A stretch of DNA of 9,106 nt from Chloroflexota bacterium (GTDB lineage Bacteria > Chloroflexota > Dehalococcoidia > Lucifugimonadales > UBA3495), in contig JADFPM010000099.1 of assembly GCA_022562335.1 (NCBI GenBank), positions 1 through 9,106 of the forward strand. Reading direction: 5' to 3'. Of the stretch, positions 4,843 to 9,106 are shown piece after piece (position 1 is the first letter of the stretch; each line of letters begins with the position of its first letter). Both the position numbers and the translations under genes were made by a program. The notes beneath the pieces are model-generated. The model made no database searches. It was not told where the DNA came from and was given only the letters and a program-made list of their open reading frames with translations.

Positions 4843-5685
4843 CTACGTCCCAGGCGATGGAGCTTGGCGGCCCAGTTGGGGCCAGGCGGCGGGGGCCCCG
4901 GCTTTTTCTATCCGCTGTTCCAGGGGCAGGCTTTCGTCCCAGAATTGGGCGATGAAGCGTTGGCCGTTGATGCCGTCGGACTGTTCCGAAGCCAGCCATA
5001 CAACCGGGGAACGCATGATCTCGGGTTGAATGATGGCCGAGCGGTCGAGCACGGTATTGGCGGGAAGCAGGTTGGTGTTGGTGGCCCCTCCGGGCACCAA
5101 AACGTTGGCGGTGACCCCGGTGCCTTCCAGTTCCCGGGACATCAGCGCGATAAACGCCTCGTGGCCGGCTTTGGACGGACCGTAGGGAGTCACCCCCAGG
5201 CGGAACATGGTGTCAAAGCTGGTGGTGACGCCGATGATGCGGCCCCAACCCTGGTCCATCATATGCCCGACGGCCGCCCTTGCCATATTAAAGGGACCGC
5301 TGAAGTTCACCGATATAACCCGCTGCCACATATCCGGCGTGATGTCCCAGAAATGCGTGGTCTCCGGCGCGTTGAGGTTTCCCGCGCTGATGCCCGCGTT
5401 ATTGATCAGGATATGCAGGCCGCCCAGGTGGGTGATGGCCGCCCGCACCGCCGCTTCGGCTGAACTCGCGTCGGCCACGTCGGCCAGGATGGTCACGACG
5501 CTGTCGTCGCCGGCTATCTCGCGGATGTCGTTGGCCGACTGGTCCAGCCACTCCTCGTTGACGTCGACCATGGCCACCCGGGCCCCCGCTTCCACCAGGG
5601 CCGAAGCCATGTTGAAGCCCAGGCCGATGGGGCTGCCGGCGCCGGTGACCATGGCGACTTTACCTTCTAAGGGTTTTTCAGGCAT
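4843..5685 (-). CDS. Short-chain dehydrogenase/reductase (SDR)
   Basis: 280-residue classical SDR that should oxidise or reduce a hydroxyl/keto substrate with a nicotinamide cofactor in the cytoplasm. The cofactor loop TGAGSPIGLG (14-23) carries the three glycines, with Pro in place of the more usual residue before Ile-Gly. Asp41 at the end of the second strand (VDV) favours NAD over NADP. NNAG (95-98), N127, Ser156 and Tyr168/Lys172 in YGPSK complete the catalytic tetrad. PGG (198-200) follows as usual. The tail after about residue 245 is longer than the classical core and Pro/Ala-rich. The start is ATG 5685 with a near-complete anti-16S match just upstream. It is the last gene of a leftward series; the upstream NHL gene ends 134 bp away with a dispersed hairpin repeat in the gap. 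The substrate is not deducible. Confidence 0.93.
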   Translation of the reverse strand: MPEKPLEGKVAMVTGAGSPIGLGFNMASALVEAGARVAMVDVNEEWLDQSANDIREIAGDDSVVTILADVADASSAEAAVRAAITHLGGLHILINNAGISAGNLNAPETTHFWDITPDMWQRVISVNFSGPFNMARAAVGHMMDQGWGRIIGVTTSFDTMFRLGVTPYGPSKAGHEAFIALMSRELEGTGVTANVLVPGGATNTNLLPANTVLDRSAIIQPEIMRSPVVWLASEQSDGINGQRFIAQFWDESLPLEQRIEKAGAPAAWPQLGRQAPSPGT

Positions 5686-5697
5686 GGATCACCTCCT
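5686..5697 (-). promoter_or_regulatory. Extended Shine-Dalgarno site of the SDR gene
   Basis: On the minus strand AGGAGGTGATCC runs directly up to the ATG, matching almost the entire anti-Shine-Dalgarno end of bacterial 16S rRNA. AGGAGG is 6 nt from the start codon. It fixes the start and suggests strong translation. Confidence 0.85.
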
Positions 5698-5755
5698 GGG
5701 GATTTCCAAAGGGGACGGTGCTCCGGTTTGCGTCATTCAGTCATCAACCAGGACG

Positions 5756-5793
5756 CCCCCATCCAACCTTCCCCCGTAAAGGGGGAAGGGACT
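5756..5793 (+). repeat. Dispersed hairpin repeat, copy 1
   Basis: CCCCCATCC-AACC leads into a perfect 9-bp hairpin, CCTTCCCCC (5767-5775) and GGGGGAAGG (5781-5789), with loop GTAAA. The same unit occurs inverted at 8206-8243. It lies in the gap between the leftward NHL and SDR genes. It looks like a small dispersed intergenic repeat rather than a terminator, since the shared sequence extends beyond the hairpin and no T-run follows. Confidence 0.7.
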
Positions 5794-5819
5794 TGGACCT
5801 GGGCTTAGGCTCGGATGCC

Positions 5820-6698
5820 CTATCCTTGGCGGATGTACTTGTCCACGCCCTCGGGCTCGCCCAGGCCCAGGTAGATATCACCGTGGGCGTCGATCCAACT
5901 GCCGTGGCCGGGGCCGCGGCATTCGAAACGAGCCAGCACCTTGCCCTGGTCGTCAACCACGCTTATCCGGGCCGAGGAGCCGTCCTTAGACCCTTCGCTG
6001 ATCATGAAGTTGCCGTCGGGGTCCATGGATATATCCATGGGCCGCTGGATGTCCTCCCAGATGGCCAAATGGTCGCCATCGGTGGAGAAGACCTGCATGC
6101 GGTGGTTCTCCCGGTCGCAAACGTAAACCCTGTCGCCCTTCACCACCAGGCTATGGGGCAGGTGGAACTCGTTGGGGGCAACCTTGCCCGGCTGGCCCCA
6201 GGATTTCTTGAGCTCGCCGCCGCCGCTGAACCGGTGCACCCTCGCGTTGCGATAGCCGTCGGACACGTAAAGGTCGCCGTCGGGGCCGGGCACGATCTCG
6301 CTGGGGTAATTGAAGGGGCCGGCCGCTCTGGGCACCAACTCCGCCGGGACTTCGCAGCCCGTGTCCGAGTGGACCCCGTGGCGTCCCAGCATCTGGATGG
6401 GCCGTCCGTCCAGGGTGTACAGGATGCACACCGAGTTGTTCCGGTCGGTAAGGTACACAATGTCGCCGGCTATGTGAATACCGTGGGCGAACTCAAAATT
6501 GCCATTGCCCCATGAGCTTATGAATTTGCCGTCCCGGTCGAAGATCACGATGGGCGGGTCCTTGCGCTGGAAGGCGTAAACCCGGTCCTGGGAATCAACG
6601 GCCACGGCGCTGACCATGGCAAAAGATTCCCCCGCGGGCAGCTTGGCCCAGTTCTCGACCAATTTATAGGTGTACTTGCCGGTTCCTACCGTAGTCAT
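5820..6698 (-). CDS. NHL-repeat beta-propeller protein (PAL-like), second paralogue
   Basis: 292-residue NHL propeller. It parallels the protein at 805-1716 along its whole length: GTGKYTYKLVENWAKLP at the start, SDGYRNARVHRFSGGGE (146-162), FHLPHS (178-183), CDRENHRMQVF (194-204) and HGSWIDAHGDIYLG (265-278). At least four NHL-type blades are recognisable. There is no signal peptide, so a cytoplasmic location is likely, as for its paralogue. The start is ATG 6698 with AAGGAG 10 nt upstream (6709-6714). The CapA-like gene ends only 36 bp before it, so the two are probably co-transcribed. The two paralogues lie in opposite orientation on either side of the accessory interval. The enzymatic role is unknown; amidating-lyase labels in databases rest on the propeller fold. 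Confidence 0.87.
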   Translation of the reverse strand: MTTVGTGKYTYKLVENWAKLPAGESFAMVSAVAVDSQDRVYAFQRKDPPIVIFDRDGKFISSWGNGNFEFAHGIHIAGDIVYLTDRNNSVCILYTLDGRPIQMLGRHGVHSDTGCEVPAELVPRAAGPFNYPSEIVPGPDGDLYVSDGYRNARVHRFSGGGELKKSWGQPGKVAPNEFHLPHSLVVKGDRVYVCDRENHRMQVFSTDGDHLAIWEDIQRPMDISMDPDGNFMISEGSKDGSSARISVVDDQGKVLARFECRGPGHGSWIDAHGDIYLGLGEPEGVDKYIRQG

Positions 6699-6708
6699 TG
6701 CCGGTTCA

Positions 6709-6714
6709 CTCCTT
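6709..6714 (-). promoter_or_regulatory. Shine-Dalgarno site of the second NHL gene
   Basis: AAGGAG on the minus strand, 10 nt before ATG 6698. The spacing is slightly long but supports this start, which also matches the paralogue's N-terminus. Confidence 0.6.
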
Positions 6715-6734
6715 AGGTGCGTTTGACCTCGATC

Positions 6735-8084
6735 TTAGAGACGTATATATCCCACGTCGCCCTCGATGGCGATATCGGTGCCGTAGGGCCGGGACACATC
6801 TTGAAGCCACTTTAGGATCCCCTGGGCCACGTCGCCCTCGGCCAGCACGGGCCTGCCCCGCTGGGGAATGGGGCGGCCATAACCCATGTCGATGGGGTGG
6901 AGCACGACCTCTTTGAGTTCACCGCCCGCGTAATTGCAGACCGCTACTACGCTCTGCCAAAAGACCGGGTCTCCGGCGAAGGCCCGGGTGCCTCCACCCG
7001 AGCGGGTGTCCAGGTAGTCGCCGGGCGTCTGGTCGTATCCCAAGCCAAACCGCCGGTAGGCTTCGTCGGGCAGCCGCAGCACGCTCTCGTTCTGGAAGAT
7101 GAAGTTGCCCAGGCTATAGAAGATGGGGCGGTTCTTATATATCTCTATGCCCCTCAGGAAGTGGGGGCCGTGACCGGCGAACAGGTTGCAACCCTGGTCG
7201 ATGGTCCAATGGGCGAAGTCAACCAGGAAATCCGGCGGAGACAGCCTGGTGCCGCCGTGGAACTCGCCGGTCTGCCCGCTCTCGTGGCAGTGGACCGAGT
7301 ACATGGTCCAGTCGGCCTGCTTCTGGGCGCCCCGGATCCAATTGCCGATGCCGGTCATATCGCTGTTGTTGGCCGAGGTCCGGCGCGCGAACTCTTCAGC
7401 CAGGACAAACCGGTTCTGGAGGAACTCGACCTCGGTGGCGTGGTCGATGGCATCCTCGTTGCCCCGGAACCCGAACCGGTGCGTGGCATCCGCCACGTCG
7501 TCATAGCCCAGCTCCCGGTTGGCTTTGTGCAGCGCGTCGAACACGTCCCGCTCAACGTGGTGAAGCACGTCGTGGCGCAGGGCGTTGACACCCGGCCTTC
7601 CCGGGAAATCGGGACGGCCCGGTCCGGCCCTGGACTGCTCGCTGAACGTGCTGGTGGCGGACATCACCGCCACCCGGCCCCCGGCAGAGTCCACGTAGGT
7701 CGGCGCGCGGGCCTCATCTATGTCGCGGCCGCCTCCCGCCGTGGGCAGGTCTATCTCTTTGCAATGACGCAGGGTGGTCAGGAACCCGCCCTCGGAGAAG
7801 TCGAACGAGTGGTTATTGGCGGTGGTGACGGCGTCTATCCCCATCCACTTCAGGTCGTCCAGGTTGTGAGGGTCGGACCGGGTGTAGGTCGCGCCGCTCC
7901 ATTGCCAACTGTTCTCGTAGTCGTGGAAAAGCATTTCCAGGTTGACCACGGTTACGTCGGCCTTCCTCAGGATATCGACCAGTTTAAGGAACCCCGGCTC
8001 CTGAAATGCCTTCATCCGCCGGGTGATCATGGCATCGCCACCGACGGCGATGGAGATCTCGCCCCGTTCCGCGTGATAGATCAT
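6735..8084 (-). CDS. CapA-family metallophosphatase-like protein
   Basis: 449-residue protein of the CapA/PgsA (poly-gamma-glutamate synthesis) calcineurin-like superfamily. Landmarks in order are GGDAM (15-19), VVNLE (46-50), TANNHSFDF (88-96), YSVHCHES (262-269), AGHGPHFLRGIEIY (303-316) and IFYSLGNFIF (321-330). The Asp, Glu, Asn and His residues in these motifs are those expected for metal binding. Unlike membrane-anchored CapA of Bacillus capsule operons, no signal peptide or transmembrane helix is seen. No capB, capC or other capsule gene is nearby, so a capsule role is doubtful and an independent phosphoesterase-type activity is more likely. The region about 145-260 between motifs is longer than in short CapA proteins. 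ATG 8084 has AGGAGG 4 nt upstream. The NHL gene follows after 36 bp. Confidence 0.9.
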   Translation of the reverse strand: MIYHAERGEISIAVGGDAMITRRMKAFQEPGFLKLVDILRKADVTVVNLEMLFHDYENSWQWSGATYTRSDPHNLDDLKWMGIDAVTTANNHSFDFSEGGFLTTLRHCKEIDLPTAGGGRDIDEARAPTYVDSAGGRVAVMSATSTFSEQSRAGPGRPDFPGRPGVNALRHDVLHHVERDVFDALHKANRELGYDDVADATHRFGFRGNEDAIDHATEVEFLQNRFVLAEEFARRTSANNSDMTGIGNWIRGAQKQADWTMYSVHCHESGQTGEFHGGTRLSPPDFLVDFAHWTIDQGCNLFAGHGPHFLRGIEIYKNRPIFYSLGNFIFQNESVLRLPDEAYRRFGLGYDQTPGDYLDTRSGGGTRAFAGDPVFWQSVVAVCNYAGGELKEVVLHPIDMGYGRPIPQRGRPVLAEGDVAQGILKWLQDVSRPYGTDIAIEGDVGYIRL

Positions 8085-8088
8085 CGCG

Positions 8089-8094
8089 CCTCCT
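8089..8094 (-). promoter_or_regulatory. Shine-Dalgarno site of the CapA-like gene
   Basis: A perfect AGGAGG on the minus strand, 4 nt before ATG 8084. It fixes the start at MIYHAERG. Confidence 0.7.
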
Positions 8095-8205
8095 GTTTTG
8101 TGTAACTCTTTATTTTCCTTGAGGGGCTGTCACCACATCAACATGTATCTGATGGTTACGGGGTCACCCCACTCTAACTCTTTCCCTTCGAGGAGAAGAA
8201 GACTA

Positions 8206-8243
8206 ATCCCTTCCCCCTTCACGGGGGAAGGTTAGGATGGGGG
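8206..8243 (-). repeat. Dispersed hairpin repeat, copy 2 (inverted)
   Basis: Read on the minus strand this gives CCCCCATCC-T-AACC and then the same 9-bp hairpin (arms 8209-8217 and 8223-8231 on the plus strand) with loop GTGAA, differing from copy 1 by one loop base and one extra T. It occupies the 195-bp gap between the monooxygenase stop and the CapA start, where I see no other gene. Confidence 0.7.
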
Positions 8244-8279
8244 TGAGATCTTGTTGCTCACATCCCCATCAAAGAGGCA

Positions 8280-9106
8280 TCAATGGCCATCCGCTGAAGC
8301 CTGGGCAACCAATTCCGGCAGTGCCTTCAAATGGTCCAGATGGTCGAACATGGGGTTCAGCATCAGCATCTGCGCCCCGGCCTCGATTATTTCCGCCAGC
8401 CCTTGAGCGCAGGTATCGGCGTTTCCCCAGACCGCCACCCTTGATCCCAAGTCAGCGTCGCCGTAGCGCCGGCCGAACCAGTCCCGGATCCGTTTCTCCG
8501 CCCTGGAATGGTCGTCGTCCAGCGCGATATAGACCCGTTTGGAGATGGGGAAATCCGCCGGGTCCCGCCCTTGGGCATCCAGGTTCTCCTGGATGCTTGC
8601 GACGTGCTCCCGGAATTGGGCCGTATCAGTGGAGCCGGCGCCCATCCACCCGTCGGCCAACCGGGCGGCCCGGCGCAACCCCTGGGGGTGCCTGCCGCCG
8701 AACCAGATGGGAGGATGGGGTTTTTGGAACGGTTTGGGCTCCATGGCTTCCCCGTCCAATTGCCAGAAGCTTCCGCTGAATTCGGCTTTGGGCTGGGTCC
8801 ACAGCGCTTTCATCACCGCCACGCTTTCACGGAAGTGGCGCGCCCGGCCCCCTTTCACCGATCCATCTTGCGGGGGTCCATCCAGCAGTGGATATTGCTG
8901 CGGCCTGCCGCCAAGCCCGATGCCGATGATCAAACGTCCCCGGCTCATCTGGTCCAAAGAGCTGAACTGTTTGGCCAGGTGCACCGGGTTCCGGGTGCTG
9001 GCCATGATCATGGAGGTGCCCAGTTTGATGTTCTTGGTCAACGCCGCCATGAATCCCAGCAATCCAAACGGCTCCAGGATGGGGCTGTCGCCGAGGATGC
9101 GATCTT
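8280..9106 (-). CDS. Luciferase-like (LLM class) F420/FMN-dependent oxidoreductase, 5' end outside window
   Basis: Bacterial luciferase-like TIM-barrel flavin/F420-dependent oxidoreductase. The frame is open to the right edge: before the ATG at 9062 it continues as GDSPILEPFGLLGF, which matches the family's usual ...P...L..LA segment, so that ATG is internal. Counting from it, family landmarks are KNIKLGTSMIMASTRNP (10-26), LDQMSRGRLIIGIGLG (36-51), RARHFRESVAVMKALW (73-88), HPPIWFGGRHPQGLRRAARLADGWMG (about 115-140) and the GAQMLMLNP strand near the end. These fit the F420-dependent LLM subgroup best, but FMN cannot be excluded from sequence alone. It is the first gene in the window's leftward series; CapA follows after 195 bp. 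The substrate is unknown. Such genes are abundant in environmental Chloroflexota and Actinomycetota. Confidence 0.9.
   Translation of the reverse strand, partial: DRILGDSPILEPFGLLGFMAALTKNIKLGTSMIMASTRNPVHLAKQFSSLDQMSRGRLIIGIGLGGRPQQYPLLDGPPQDGSVKGGRARHFRESVAVMKALWTQPKAEFSGSFWQLDGEAMEPKPFQKPHPPIWFGGRHPQGLRRAARLADGWMGAGSTDTAQFREHVASIQENLDAQGRDPADFPISKRVYIALDDDHSRAEKRIRDWFGRRYGDADLGSRVAVWGNADTCAQGLAEIIEAGAQMLMLNPMFDHLDHLKALPELVAQASADGH

Noticed and set aside
4681..6515. Plus-strand open frames opposite the SDR and second NHL genes (4681-5463 and 5718-6515)
   Set aside because: They are shadows of confident minus-strand genes; the first also reads through the tRNA fragment. The composition is typical of reverse-complement translation of GC-rich coding sequence.
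6897..8105. 402-codon plus-strand open frame opposite CapA
   Set aside because: It is antisense to a clear CapA-family gene with all motifs and a Shine-Dalgarno site. Long antisense frames are expected at about 65-70% GC, and its sequence has no recognisable family features.
8101..8184. Short repeated TAACTCTTT and palindrome GGGGTCACCCC in the gap before CapA
   Set aside because: Too short and isolated to separate from chance; no promoter or binding-site context could be supported.

Overview
The window looks like a piece of a GC-rich, free-living bacterial genome. It carries SMP-30, NHL-repeat, short-chain dehydrogenase, luciferase-like F420/FMN oxidoreductase and CapA-type genes, with strong Shine-Dalgarno sites. 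That gene mix fits the metabolically versatile environmental Chloroflexota (for example Dehalococcoidia/SAR202-like lineages). This is inference from gene content only; no marker gene is present to fix the taxonomy.

Layout. On the left, two plus-strand genes: an SMP-30/gluconolactonase-like gene cut by the window edge (1-740) and an NHL beta-propeller gene (805-1716). On the right, four minus-strand genes read leftwards: a luciferase-like monooxygenase cut by the window edge (9106-8280), a CapA-like metallophosphatase (8084-6735), a second NHL propeller clearly paralogous to the left one (6698-5820), and an SDR oxidoreductase (5685-4843). The two sets converge on an accessory interval (about 1717-4842) that does not resemble them. 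In hand-counted 60-base lines its genes are about 50-53% GC, against 70-77% in lines from the flanking genes.

The accessory interval is built from tRNA-Ala-derived pieces and two nuclease-type genes. In order it holds: a 13-bp perfect palindrome; a tRNA-Ala-like pseudogene with a broken acceptor 3' side (1823-1889); a small GIY-YIG nuclease gene (1922-2179); one intact tRNA-Ala(GGC) with the G3:U70 pair and encoded CCA (2235-2310); a tRNA piece lacking its 5' end (2316-2380); a shorter degenerate piece (2443-2477); a 695-codon gene (2570-4657); and a further tRNA 3' half (4753-4805). The stretch 2180-2569 has no protein gene and is filled by the tRNA, the tRNA pieces and small hairpins.

The 695-codon gene is the best candidate for an unusual system. 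It joins an N-terminal phospholipase D-type nuclease domain (HxK...GSxN) to a P-loop ATPase with SF3-helicase-like motif order. It sits alone between 56-bp direct repeats (53/56 identical) made of tRNA 3' halves. I read this as a single-gene cargo island, possibly a stand-alone anti-phage or anti-plasmid effector. The architecture and repeats are seen in the sequence; the defence role is inference. Its 5' end shows a likely 1-base frameshift in a TTTT run at 2608-2611, which would restore a natural start at ATG 2560.
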